Shown here: positions 45,913 through 58,000 of the stretch, piece by piece
How positions within the stretch are numbered: the stretch's first letter is position 1
Layout of the letters: each line of letters opens with the position of its first letter
DNA from: Paraburkholderia adhaesiva
Lineage (GTDB): Bacteria > Pseudomonadota > Gammaproteobacteria > Burkholderiales > Burkholderiaceae
Assembly (NCBI RefSeq): GCF_021390575.1
Contig: NZ_JAJEJQ010000004.1
Coordinates: forward strand, 124,001 to 188,000
Reading direction: 5' to 3'
Length of the DNA stretch: 64,000 nucleotides
Position numbers and translations under genes: made by a program
Notes under the pieces: generated by a model
Database searches by the model: none
Told to the model about the DNA's origin: nothing
What the model saw: the letters and a program-made list of their open reading frames with translations, nothing else

Positions 45913-47076
45913 AACCAGCGCTTCATGTCGTCGAGCAACGGCACAGCCTGCTCCTGGCGCACACGTCGCCGTTCATCCGGTGGCTGGCCGCGAATCTGCT
46001 CTTCGATTCGATACAGGGCTGCGAGGCGGCGCAAGGCCTCTTCGGTCACCGCATTGGGCCGCACGGCATGCAGGTCGTGGATCTTGCGGCGCGTGCGCCA
46101 TGCACGCAGCTTCCCGGATGCGATCGCCCCGATACAGTTCGGCGTAACCGGCGAACGCATCAGCCTGCAGCACGCCGGTGAAGTCGGCCAGATGCTGTTG
46201 CGGATGCTCGCCGCGCCGGTCAGGCGTATAGGCAAACCAGACTGCCGGTGGCTCGTTGGTGCCGCTCGACCGGTCATCGCGCACATAGACCCATAGCCGC
46301 CCGGTTTTCGTGCGGCCGTTGCCCGGCGCGAGTACCGGCAGTGGTGTGTCGTCCGCGTGGACCTTGCTGCCTGCCAGTGCGTAACGACGCACGGCGTCGA
46401 CCAGCGGCGAGAGCAACTGCGAGATGCTGCCGAGCCAGTAACCCATCGCGCCGGGATCGATCTCGACACCGTCGCGCGCGTACATGACCGCCTGCCGGTG
46501 CAATGGAATGTGGTAGCTGAACTTCGATACCGCGATGTGTGCGAGCAGGCCCGGGCCGGGAGCGCCGCGCTCGATCGGACGACTCGGAGCCGCAGCTTGC
46601 ACGATACGATCACAACACGCGCAGGCCAGCTTCGGGCGGCGATGGCGGATCACGCGGAAGTGTGCACGCACGTATTCGAGTTGCTCGGCGACGTCTTCAC
46701 CCAGCGGTTTAAGCCTCCCGCCGCAATCCGGGCAACTGTCGCTGTCGGGCAGGTGGATACGCTCTTCACGTTCGAGGTGATCGGGCAGAGGTTTTCGGCT
46801 CGCGCCCTCACGACACGACTTCGGTGCAGCAGCGGATGCGCCGCTATCGGCGGCACCTTCATCAGCGAGCAGATCCTCCAGCCGTAGTTCGAGCTGTTCG
46901 ATCTGGTGATCGAGTTTTTCCGATTTGCGGCCGAACTGCATGCGCCGCAGCTTCGCGATGGTCAACTTCAGTTGCTCGATCTCGATAGCGCGCGACGAGA
47001 GCTGTTCGCGCAGGCTGGCGACCATCGCCTTGAGCGCGTCAACGTCATCGGGGAGATCGGCAGGACTGGCAGACAT
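45913..47076 (-). pseudogene. tnpC: IS66-family tnpC, truncated and frameshifted
   Basis: It starts at 47076 (MSASPADLPDDVDALKAMV) with the coiled coil, the zinc-finger-like CPDCGG..CACC and the transposase core GSKVHADDTPLPVLAPG. The frame fails after ACMAHA, where the next frame continues with RRKIHDLHAVRPNAVTEEAL; a 2-bp loss in a GCGCGC run explains it. The C-terminal part after MKRWLGA is replaced by the Tn3 inverted repeat. Confidence 0.85.
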
Positions 47077-47127
47077 GCAGCGAGTTTACACGTCGCGTCT
47101 GCACGCAACTGCGGGTGTAATGAACGT

Positions 47128-47469
47128 TTACAACGCGCTGCGCGGGCGCACCGCATCGATGGGCTGGCGCCAGTCGAACCCTTCAAGCAGGAGCGCCAGC
47201 TGGGCGTTCGTCAGGGCCACCACGCCGGAGTCGGCGCGCGGCCACGCGAAGCGACCTTTCTCCAGTCGCCTGGCCAGCAGGCACAGGCCGCCATCGCACC
47301 ACCACAGGCATTTGAGCAGGTCACCGCGCTTGCCGCGAAACACGAATACGTGTCCGCTGTAAGGGTCTTTGTCCAACACCGCCTGCACCTTCGCGGCCAG
47401 CGAGTTGAAGCCACAGCGCATGTCCGTCACACCTGCAGCGATCCAGATTCGCGTGTTCGGTGGAATCAC
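47128..47469 (-). CDS. tnpB: IS66-family TnpB, 113 aa
   Basis: It begins at a GTG that overlaps the tnpA stop (GTGA) and reads IPPNTRIWIAAGVTDMRCGF, then DPYSGHVFVFRGKRGDLLK, the hallmark IS66 Orf2 sequence. TnpB is required for transposition, with unclear biochemistry. Full length. Confidence 0.9.
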   Translation of the reverse strand: MIPPNTRIWIAAGVTDMRCGFNSLAAKVQAVLDKDPYSGHVFVFRGKRGDLLKCLWWCDGGLCLLARRLEKGRFAWPRADSGVVALTNAQLALLLEGFDWRQPIDAVRPRSAL

Positions 47470-47861
47470 TTCAGACAATCCCGCAGAAACCGCTCGGCGA
47501 ACGCCTGCGATACACCGCGGATGCGCACCCGTCGCTTGCCGACCTCGACTTCCACCTCGCAACAGGAGGCCATCGCCGCAGGTTCTTTCGTGGATGGTGG
47601 CGCTACGTCGATGATATTCACCGGCAGTAGCTGTGCTGGCTCCGTGGTCCCAGCGGCAGTCACAAGAGCCTTCGCAGTCAGTTCGGCCTTGAAGCGCTGC
47701 CGCCACTTGAACAGCATGTTGTCGTTCAGACCGTGTTCGCGAGCGATGCGCGCGACAGAAGCACCCGGCTGCATCGTCTTCTCGACGATTTCACGCCGGA
47801 AGTCGTTGGAGAAATTCGGCCGCTTCGGGGCCGCCGTTACCACATCGTCAGAGTTGTCCAC
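47466..47861 (-). CDS. tnpA: IS66-family TnpA, 131 aa
   Basis: A helix-turn-helix protein: MQPGASVARIAREHGLNDNM, then LFKWRQRFKAEL. The C-terminal part has EVEVGKRRVRIRGVSQAFAE. Full length compared with the second copy in this window, which ends 16 codons earlier because of a nonsense codon. Confidence 0.9.
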   Translation of the reverse strand: MDNSDDVVTAAPKRPNFSNDFRREIVEKTMQPGASVARIAREHGLNDNMLFKWRQRFKAELTAKALVTAAGTTEPAQLLPVNIIDVAPPSTKEPAAMASCCEVEVEVGKRRVRIRGVSQAFAERFLRDCLK

Positions 47862-47944
47862 GATCGCGTCCGCTATCTATTTCGCGGACGCGATATTTGC
47901 CGATTGCCGTCATAGCCTCAAGACGGCCTTGGTCGAGTGCTTAC

Positions 47945-48125
47945 CGCCATCGCACCAGTAAAGCGCTTTCAGCAGATCACCCCGCTTGCCCCTGAAGAGG
48001 AAGATGTTCCCGCCGTACGGGTCTTTCTCCAGCACGGTTTGCACCTTCGCTGCCAGAGAGTTGAAACCGGCGCGCATGTCGGTCACCCCTGCAGCAATCC
48101 ATATCCGGGTGTTCGGCGGGATCAC
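47945..48125 (-). pseudogene. tnpB: IS66-family tnpB, 5' part only
   Basis: GTG start at 48125 (IPPNTRIWIAAGVTDMRAGF). It is cut after LKALYWCDGG by the first IS66 copy; the frame then reads ten foreign codons to a stop at 47910. Confidence 0.88.
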
Positions 48126-48160
48126 TTCAGGCAGTCCTGCAGAAACCGCTCGGCGAACTC

Positions 48161-48538
48161 CTACGATACGCCCCGGATGCGAATCCGTCTTTTGCCCACC
48201 TCGACTTCCACTTCACAACCGGTCGTCATCGTAGCTGGCTGCGTCGTGGGCGGCGACGCAACATCGATGACGTTCACCGGCAGCAATTGCGCGGGTTCCG
48301 CCAGAGTCGACACTGGAATCGACACGGTGGTCTTCGCAGACTGCTCTCTCTTGAATCGCTGCCGCCACTTAAACACCATGTTATCGTTCAAGCCGTGTTC
48401 CCGCGCGATTCGCGAGACAGAAGCCCCTGGCTGCATCGTTTTCTCGACGATCTCACGCCGAAACTCGATCGAGAAGTTCGGCCGCTTCGGCGCCGCCGTT
48501 ACCACGTCGTCAGAATTGTCCACTATCGCGTCCGCCAA
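48161..48538 (-). pseudogene. tnpA: IS66-family tnpA, shortened by a nonsense codon
   Basis: The product parallels the first-copy TnpA (MQPGASVSRIAREHGLNDNM) but ends at RGVS-stop. The expected QAFAERFLRDCLK sequence continues in frame after the TAG as EFAERFLQDCLK, so a CAG to TAG change is the likely cause. A residue-level duplicate element, diverged from copy one. Confidence 0.82.
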
Positions 48539-48728
48539 ATATTTCGCGGACGCTATATTTGCCTACTGCCGTCATATCCTCAAGACGGCCTTGCTCGGGT
48601 GCTTACGGAGCAACCCTACAACGAGGTGTATCAATTCCTAACTGCGTTGCTGTATCAATTTACAACTGCGTGCGACACCGTTTCGGCACTGACTTTTCTG
48701 ACATGCAATCCTCCGTACACACAGGAAA

Positions 48729-49042
48729 TTAACAAAATTCCTGCTGTACGCGAAATCGAGGCATGGTCACACTTGCCTGCGTCATCTGCGCATTCACGAC
48801 CGACCATGCCGGATAGCCGCGTGCGTGCGCCGTCTCGACCGTCTCGTTGAACAACCCCACGATGGCATCGTGCTCAAGCAGCCGGTCACCGTTCTTGCTG
48901 AAGGTCGAGTGGTCCCACACCACGTCGTCCATCGCCAGGCCGGCAAACTGCACGTCCGGCAGCGAAAAACACAAGGCAGGTAAAACACCGCCGTACCGGG
49001 ATAGCGCGGGATTTCCCTGTTCCGGTACGACAAACCGGCCAC
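48729..49042 (-). pseudogene. IS5-type transposase fragment
   Basis: The frame ending at 48729 contains FAGLAMDDVVWDHSTFSKNG and LEHDAIVGLFNETVETAHAR, an N-terminal stretch typical of IS5-type DDE transposases. The preceding part is in a different frame (YRNREIPRYPGTAVFYLPC). The catalytic domain is absent. Confidence 0.6.
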
Positions 49043-49049
49043 TAACGCA

Positions 49050-52000
49050 TCAGCGCGACATCAGCCAGCCGTGTGCCTTGACGGTGTACGGCTTACCATC
49101 CTTCACGCCACTTTCCTCGAAGAAGTACTCGCGGGTTTCGTGGTCAAACGAGAGCGACGAATGCGTCTTCGCCACCGCGTCGTCTGCCTCGAAATGGTCC
49201 ACTCCGTCCGCACGGTCCTTGAAGGCCAGATTGCGTTCGATAAGCCCGGCTCTCGTGTGCAGGCGCACAATCGCACGATGCTTGAACGCATCAACTTCGA
49301 CATAGTCCAGGGTAGCGTCCACCCACAGCACGGAGTCTCCCGCATCCACCGTCAGTGCCTGCGGACTTTCGAGAATCCAGTCGTGCGTCGCGTCGTACCA
49401 GAAGAGCCAGCCGGCCAGGCCAAGCAGGCCAGCACCACCGACCCCCTCCCCGATCACACCGGCATTGCTGCCGCTGCTTGGGCTATACCCGCACATCACC
49501 CCGTTAAACGACCCGTCCGGGCAAATGATGTTGCTGGCAACGTTAAGTGTGCTGGTGTCATCAGTGTTGACTGGCCCGTGGTTAATCAGATCCCCACCGA
49601 TGTTGATCACGCTGTTGTCAGTGGTGTTCAGCGAACCGTTCGCGTTGTTCACGACCGTACCATTCACGTTCAGTGAGCTGTTGTCCGACGTGCTGACGTT
49701 GCCGCTGTTGTTCAGGTCACCACCGATGTTCGTCGTGCCGTTGTCGGTCGTGTCCAGCGTGCCGCTGTTGTCCACGCTGCCGTTGACGTTCAGCGAACCG
49801 TTGTCCGTCGCCACCGTGCCGTTGTTCGACAGGCTGCCGTTGACATCCGTCGTGCCGCCATTGCTGGTGTCGATCGTGCCGTTGGCGTCGTTCGTGACGT
49901 TGCCAGCCACGTTCAGCGTGCCGTTGTCGGTCGTGCTGACGTTGCCGCTGTTGTTCAGGTCACCACCGATGCTGGTCGAGCCGTTGTCCGTCGTGTCCAG
50001 CGTGCCGTTGTTGTCCACGCTGCCGTTGACGTTCAGCGAACCGTTGTCCGTCGCCACCGTGCCGTTGTTCGACAGGCTGCCTTTGACATCCGTCGTGCCG
50101 CCATTGCTGGTGTCGATCGTGCCGTTGGCGTCGTTCGTGACGTTGCCCGACACGTTCAGCGTGCCGTTGTCGGTCGTGCTGACGTTGCCGCTGTTGTTCA
50201 GGTCACCACCGATGCTGGTGGTGCCATTGTCCGTCGTGTCCAGCGTGCCGTTGTTGTCCACGCTGCCGTTGACGTTCAGCGAACCGTTGTCGGTTGCCAC
50301 CGTGCCGTTGTTCGCCAGGCTGCCGTTGACATCCGTCGTGCCGCCATTGCTGGTGTCGATCGTGCCGTTGGCGTCGTTCGTGACGTTGCCCGACACGTTC
50401 AGCGTGCCGTTGTCGGTCGTGCTGACGTTGCCGCTGTTGTTCAGGTCGCCACCGATGCTGGTCGTGCCGTTGTCCGTCGTGTCCAGCGTGCCGTTGTTGT
50501 CCACGCTGCCGTTGACGTTCAGCGAACCGTTGTCGGTTGCCACCGTCCCGTTGTTCGACAGGCTGCCGTTGACATCCGTCGTGCCGCCATTGCTGGTGTC
50601 GATCGTGCCGTTCGCGTCGTTCGTGACGTTGCCAGCCACGTTCAGCGTGCCGTTGTCGGTCGTGCTGACGTTGCCGCTGTTGTTCAGGTCACCACCGATG
50701 TTCGTCGTGCCGTTGTCCGTCGTGTTCAGCGTGCCGTTGTTGTCCACGCTGCCGTTGACGTTCAGCGAACCGTTGTCCGTCGCCACCGTGCCGTTGTTCG
50801 ACAGGCTGCCGTTGACATCCGTCGTGCCGCCATTGCTGGTGTCGATCGTGCCGTTCGCGTCGTTCGTGACGTTGCCAGCCACGTTCAGCGAACCGTTATC
50901 CGTGTCGACCGTCCCGTTGTTCGTGACGTTGCCACCCACGTTCAGCGAGCCGTTGTCGGTCGTACTGACGTTGCCGCTGTTGTTCAGGTCACCACCGATG
51001 CTGGTGGTGCCGTTGTCCGTCGTGTCCAGCGTGCCGCTGTTGTCCACGCTGCCGTTGACGTTCAGCGAACCGTTGTCGGTTGCCACCGTCCCGTTGTTCG
51101 ACAGGCTGCCGTTGACATCCGTCGTGCCGCCATTGCTGGTGTCGATCGTGCCGTTCGCGTCGTTCGTGACGTTACCCGACACGTTCAGCGTGCCGTTGTC
51201 GGTCGTGCTGACGTTGCCGCTGTTGTTCAGGTCGCCACCGATGCTGGTCGTGCCGTTGTCCGTCGTGTCCAGCGTGCCGTTGTTGTCCACGCTGCCGTTG
51301 ACGTTCAGCGTGCCGTTGTCCGTCGCCACCGTGCCGTTGTTCGACAGGCTGCCGTTGACATCCGTCGTGCCGCCATTGCTGGTGTCGATCGTGCCATTCG
51401 CGTCGTTCGTGACGTTGCCCGACACGTTCAGCGTGCCGTTGTCGGTCGTGCTGACATTGCCGCTGTTGTTCAGGTCGCCACCGATGTTCGTCGAGCCGTT
51501 GTCCGTCGTGTCCAGCGTGCCGTTGTTGTCCACGCTGCCGTTGACGTTCAGCGAACCGTTGTCGGTTGCCACCGTCCCGTTGTTCGACAGGCTGCCGTTG
51601 ACATCCGTCGTGCCGCCATTGCTGGTGTCGATCGTGCCGTTCGCGTCGTTCGTGACGTTACCCGACACGTTCAGCGTGCCGTTGTCGGTCGTGCTGACGT
51701 TGCCGCTGTTGTTCAGGTCACCACCGATGCTGGTCGTGCCGTTGTCCGTCGTATCCAGCGTGCCGTTGTTGTCCACGCTGCCGTTGACGTTCAGCGAACC
51801 GTTGTCGGTTGCCACCGTCCCGTTGTTCGACAGGCTGCCGTTGACATCCGTCGTGCCGCCATTGCTGGTGTCGATCGTGCCGTTCGCGTCGTTCGTGACG
51901 TTGCCAGCCACGTTCAGCGTGCCGTTGTCGGTCGTGCTGACGTTGCCGCTGTTGTTCAGGTCACCACCGATGTTCGTCGTGCCGTTGTCCGTCGTGTTCA

Positions 52001-55000
52001 GCGTGCCGTTGTTGTCCACGCTGCCGTTGACGTTCAGCGAACCGTTGTCCGTCGCCACCGTGCCGTTGTTCGACAGGCTGCCGTTGACATCCGTCGTGCC
52101 GCCATTGCTGGTGTCGATCGTGCCGTTCGCGTCGTTCGTGACGTTGCCAGCCACGTTCAGCGAACCGTTATCCGTGTCGACCGTCCCGTTGTTCGTGACG
52201 TTGCCACCCACGTTCAGCGAGCCGTTGTCGGTCGTGCTGACGTTGCCGCTGTTGTTCAGGTCACCACCGATGTTCGTCGTGCCGTTGTCCGTCGTGTCCA
52301 GCGTGCCATTGTTGTCCACGCTGCCGTTGACGTTCAGCGAGCCGTTGTCCGTGTCGACCGTCCCGTTGTTCGACAGGCTGCCGTTGACATCGGTCGTGCC
52401 GCCATTGCTGGTGTCGATCGTGCCGTTCGCGTCGTTCGTGACGTTGCCAGCCACGTTCAGCGAACCGTTATCCGTGTCGACCGTCCCGTTGTTCGTGACG
52501 TTGCCACCCACGTTCAGCGTGCCGTTGTCGGTCGTGCTGACATTGCCGCTGTTGTTCAGGTCGCCACCGATGTTCGTCGAGCCGTTGTCCGTCGTGTCCA
52601 GCGTGCCGTTGTTGTCCACGCTGCCGTTGACGTTCAGCGAACCGTTGTCGGTTGCCACCGTCCCGTTGTTCGACAGGCTGCCGTTGACATCCGTCGTGCC
52701 GCCATTGCTGGTGTCGATCGTGCCGTTCGCGTCGTTCGTGACGTTACCCGACACGTTCAGCGTGCCGTTGTCGGTCGTGCTGACGTTGCCGCTGTTGTTC
52801 AGGTCACCACCGATGCTGGTCGTGCCGTTGTCCGTCGTATCCAGCGTGCCGTTGTTGTCCACGCTGCCGTTGACGTTCAGCGAACCGTTGTCGGTTGCCA
52901 CCGTCCCGTTGTTCGACAGGCTGCCGTTGACATCCGTCGTGCCGCCATTGCTGGTGTCGATCGTGCCGTTCGCGTCGTTCGTGACGTTGCCAGCCACGTT
53001 CAGCGTGCCGTTGTCGGTCGTGCTGACGTTGCCGCTGTTGTTCAGGTCACCACCGATGTTCGTCGTGCCGTTGTCCGTCGTGTTCAGCGTGCCGTTGTTG
53101 TCCACGCTGCCGTTGACGTTCAGCGTGCCGTTGTCCGTCGCCACCGTGCCGTTGTTCGACAGGCTGCCGTTGACATCCGTCGTGCCGCCATTGCTGGTGT
53201 CGATCGTGCCGTTCGCGTCGTTCGTGACGTTGCCAGCCACGTTCAGCGAACCGTTATCCGTGTCGACCGTCCCGTTGTTCGTGACGTTGCCACCCACGTT
53301 CAGCGTGCCGTTGTCGGTCGTGCTGACATTGCCGCTGTTGTTCAGGTCACCACCGATGCTGGTGGTGCCATTGTCCGTCGTGTCCAGCGTGCCGTTGTTG
53401 TCCACGCTGCCGTTGACGTTCAGCGTGCCGTTGTCGGTTGCCACCGTCCCGTTGTTCGAGAGGCTGCCGTTGACATCCGTCGTGCCGCCATTGCTGGTGT
53501 CGATCGTGCCGTTCGCGTCGTTCGTGACGTTGCCAGCCACGTTCAGCGAACCGTTATCCGTGTCGACCGTCCCGTTGTTCGTGACGTTGCCACCCACGTT
53601 CAGCGTGCCGTTGTCGGTCGTGCTGACGTTGCCGCTGTTGTTCAGGTCGCCACCGATGCTGGTCGTGCCGTTGTCCGTCGTGTCCAGCGTGCCGTTGTTG
53701 TCCACGCTGCCGTTGACGTTCAGCGTGCCGTTGTCCGTCGCCACCGTGCCGTTGTTCGACAGGCTGCCGTTGACATCCGTCGTGCCGCCATTGCTGGTGT
53801 CGATCGTGCCGTTCGCGTCGTTCGTGACGTTGCCAGCCACGTTCAGCGTGCCGTTGTCGGTCGTGCTGACGTTGCCGCTGTTGTTCAGGTCGCCACCGAT
53901 GCTGGTGGTGCCGTTGTCCGTCGTGTCCAGCGTGCCGCTGTTGTCCACGCTGCCGTTGACGTTCAGCGAACCGTTGTCCGTCGCCACCGTCCCGTTGTTC
54001 GTGACGTTGCCACCCACGTTCAGCGAGCCGTTGTCGGTCGTACTGACGTTGCCGCTGTTGTTCAGGTCGCCACCGATGCTGGTGGTGCCGTTGTCCGTCG
54101 TGTTCAGCGTGCCGTTGTTGTCCACGCTGCCGTTGACGTTCAGCGAACCGTTGTCCGTCGCCACCGTGCCGTTGTTCGACAGGCTGCCGTTGACATCCGT
54201 CGTGCCGCCATTGCTGGTGTCGATCGTGCCGTTCGCGTCGTTCGTGACGTTGCCAGCCACGTTCAGCGAACCGTTATCCGTGTCGACCGTCCCGTTGTTC
54301 GTGACGTTGCCACCCACGTTCAGCGAACCGTTGTCGGTTGCCACCGTCCCGTTGTTCGACAGGCTGCCGTTGACATCCGTCGTGCCGCCATTGCTGGTGT
54401 CGATCGTGCCGTTCGCGTCGTTCGTGACGTTGCCAGCCACGTTCAGCGTGCCGTTGTCGGTCGTGCTGACGTTGCCGCTGTTGTTCAGGTCACCACCGAT
54501 GTTCGTCGTGCCGTTGTCCGTCGTGTTCAGCGTGCCGTTGTTGTCCACGCTGCCGTTGACGTTCAGCGAACCGTTGTCCGTCGCCACCGTGCCGTTGTTC
54601 GACAGGCTGCCGTTGACATCCGTCGTGCCGCCATTGCTGGTGTCGATCGTGCCGTTCGCGTCGTTCGTGACGTTGCCAGCCACGTTCAGCGAACCGTTGT
54701 CGGTCGTACTGACGTTGCCGCTGTTGTTCAGGTCGCCACCGATGCTGGTGGTGCCGTTGTCCGTCGTGTCCAGCGTGCCGCTGTTGTCCACGCTGCCGTT
54801 GACGTTCAGCGTGCCGTTGTCGGTGGCCACCGTCCCGTTGTTCGAGAGGCTGCCGTTGACATCCGTCGTGCCGCCATTGCTGGTGTCGATCGTGCCGTTG
54901 GCGTCGTTCGTGACGTTGCCCGACACGTTCAGCGAACCGTTATCCGTGTCGACCGTCCCGTTGTTCGTGACGTTGCCACCCACGTTCAGCGAGCCGTTGT

Positions 55001-58000
55001 CGGTCGTACTGACGTTGCCGCTGTTGTTCAGGTCGCCACCGATGCTGGTGGTGCCGTTGTCCGTCGTGTCCAGCGTGCCGCTGTTGTCCACGCTGCCGTT
55101 GACGTTCAGCGAACCGTTGTCGGTTGCCACCGTGCCGTTGTTCGACAGGCTGCCGTTGACATCCGTCGTGCCGCCATTGCTGGTGTCGATCGTGCCGTTG
55201 GCGTCGTTCGTGACGTTGCCAGCCGCGTTCAGCGTGCCGTTGTCCGTCGCCACCGTGCCGTTGTTCGACAGGCTGCCGTTGACATCCGTCGTGCCGCCAT
55301 TGCTGGTGTCGATCGTGCCGTTCGCGTCGTTCGTGACGTTGCCAGCCACGTTCAGCGAACCGTTATCCGTGTCGACCGTCCCGTTGTTCGTGACGTTGCC
55401 ACCCACGTTCAGCGTGCCGTTGTCGGTCGTGCTGACATTGCCGCTGTTGTTCAGGTCGCCACCGATGTTCGTCGAGCCGTTGTCCGTCGTGTCCAGCGTG
55501 CCGTTGTTGTCCACGCTGCCGTTGACGTTCAGCGAACCGTTGTCGGTTGCCACCGTCCCGTTGTTCGACAGGCTGCCGTTGACATCCGTCGTGCCGCCAT
55601 TGCTGGTGTCGATCGTGCCGTTCGCGTCGTTCGTGACGTTACCCGACACGTTCAGCGTGCCGTTGTCGGTCGTGCTGACGTTGCCGCTGTTGTTCAGGTC
55701 ACCACCGATGCTGGTCGTGCCGTTGTCCGTCGTATCCAGCGTGCCGTTGTTGTCCACGCTGCCGTTGACGTTCAGCGTGCCGTTGTCGGTTGCCACCGTC
55801 CCGTTGTTCGAGAGGCTGCCGTTGACATCCGTCGTGCCGCCATTGCTGGTGTCGATCGTGCCGTTCGCGTCGTTCGTGACGTTGCCAGCCACGTTCAGCG
55901 AACCGTTATCCGTGTCGACCGTCCCGTTGTTCGTGACGTTGCCACCCACGTTCAGCGTGCCGTTGTCGGTCGTGCTGACGTTGCCGCTGTTGTTCAGGTC
56001 GCCACCGATGCTGGTCGTGCCGTTGTCCGTCGTGTCCAGCGTGCCGTTGTTGTCCACGCTGCCGTTGACGTTCAGCGTGCCGTTGTCCGTCGCCACCGTG
56101 CCGTTGTTCGACAGGCTGCCGTTGACATCCGTCGTGCCGCCATTGCTGGTGTCGATCGTGCCGTTCGCGTCGTTCGTGACGTTGCCAGCCACGTTCAGCG
56201 TGCCGTTGTCGGTCGTGCTGACGTTGCCGCTGTTGTTCAGGTCGCCACCGATGCTGGTGGTGCCGTTGTCCGTCGTGTCCAGCGTGCCGCTGTTGTCCAC
56301 GCTGCCGTTGACGTTCAGCGAACCGTTGTCCGTCGCCACCGTCCCGTTGTTCGTGACGTTGCCACCCACGTTCAGCGAGCCGTTGTCGGTCGTACTGACG
56401 TTGCCGCTGTTGTTCAGGTCGCCACCGATGCTGGTGGTGCCGTTGTCCGTCGTGTTCAGCGTGCCGTTGTTGTCCACGCTGCCGTTGACGTTCAGCGAAC
56501 CGTTGTCCGTCGCCACCGTGCCGTTGTTCGACAGGCTGCCGTTGACATCCGTCGTGCCGCCATTGCTGGTGTCGATCGTGCCGTTCGCGTCGTTCGTGAC
56601 GTTGCCAGCCACGTTCAGCGAACCGTTATCCGTGTCGACCGTCCCGTTGTTCGTGACGTTGCCACCCACGTTCAGCGAACCGTTGTCGGTTGCCACCGTC
56701 CCGTTGTTCGACAGGCTGCCGTTGACATCCGTCGTGCCGCCATTGCTGGTGTCGATCGTGCCGTTCGCGTCGTTCGTGACGTTGCCAGCCACGTTCAGCG
56801 TGCCGTTGTCGGTCGTGCTGACGTTGCCGCTGTTGTTCAGGTCACCACCGATGTTCGTCGTGCCGTTGTCCGTCGTGTTCAGCGTGCCGTTGTTGTCCAC
56901 GCTGCCGTTGACGTTCAGCGAACCGTTGTCCGTCGCCACCGTGCCGTTGTTCGACAGGCTGCCGTTGACATCCGTCGTGCCGCCATTGCTGGTGTCGATC
57001 GTGCCGTTCGCGTCGTTCGTGACGTTACCCGACACGTTCAGCGTGCCGTTGTCGGTCGTGCTGACGTTGCCGCTGTTGTTCAGGTCACCACCGATGCTGG
57101 TCGTGCCGTTGTCCGTCGTATCCAGCGTGCCGTTGTTGTCCACGCTGCCGTTGACGTTCAGCGAACCGTTGTCGGTTGCCACCGTCCCGTTGTTCGACAG
57201 GCTGCCGTTGACATCCGTCGTGCCGCCATTGCTGGTGTCGATCGTGCCGTTCGCGTCGTTCGTGACGTTGCCAGCCACGTTCAGCGTGCCGTTGTCGGTC
57301 GTGCTGACGTTGCCGCTGTTGTTCAGGTCACCACCGATGCTGGTGGTGCCGTTGTCCGTCGTGTCCAGCGTGCCGTTGTTGTCCACGCTGCCGTTGACGT
57401 TCAGCGAACCGTTGTCGGTTGCCACCGTCCCGTTGTTCGACAGGCTGCCGTTGACATCCGTCGTGCCGCCATTGCTGGTGTCGATCGTGCCGTTCGCGTC
57501 GTTCGTGACGTTGCCCGACACGTTCAGCGTGCCGTTGTCGGTCGTGCTGACGTTGCCGCTGTTGTTCAGGTCACCACCGATGCTGGTCGTGCCGTTGTCC
57601 GTCGTATCCAGCGTGCCGTTGTTGTCCACGCTGCCGTTGACGTTCAGCGAACCGTTGTCGGTTGCCACCGTCCCGTTGTTCGACAGGCTGCCGTTGACAT
57701 CCGTCGTGCCGCCATTGCTGGTGTCGATCGTGCCGTTCGCGTCGTTCGTGACGTTGCCAGCCACGTTCAGCGTGCCGTTGTCGGTCGTGCTGACGTTGCC
57801 GCTGTTGTTCAGGTCACCACCGATGTTCGTCGTGCCGTTGTCCGTCGTGTTCAGCGTGCCGTTGTTGTCCACGCTGCCGTTGACGTTCAGCGAACCGTTG
57901 TCCGTCGCCACCGTGCCGTTGTTCGACAGGCTGCCGTTGACATCCGTCGTGCCGCCATTGCTGGTGTCGATCGTGCCGTTCGCGTCGTTCGTGACGTTGC

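Larger units (their letters stand above)
45913..47944 (-). mobile_element. Truncated IS66-family element (first copy)
   Basis: It contains tnpA, tnpB and part of tnpC. Its outer end at 47944 reads GTAAGCACTCGACCAAGG on the minus strand, the IS66-type terminus. The other end is lost where the Tn3-family transposon abuts tnpC at 45912/45913. It is inserted in tnpB of a second IS66 copy. Confidence 0.82.
47945..48606 (-). mobile_element. Remnant of a second IS66-family element
   Basis: Holds tnpA and the start of tnpB; its outer terminus at 48606 reads GTAAGCACCCGAGCAAGG on the minus strand. The first IS66 copy inserted into its tnpB at 47944/47945, so the remaining genes were displaced or lost. 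Confidence 0.82.
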
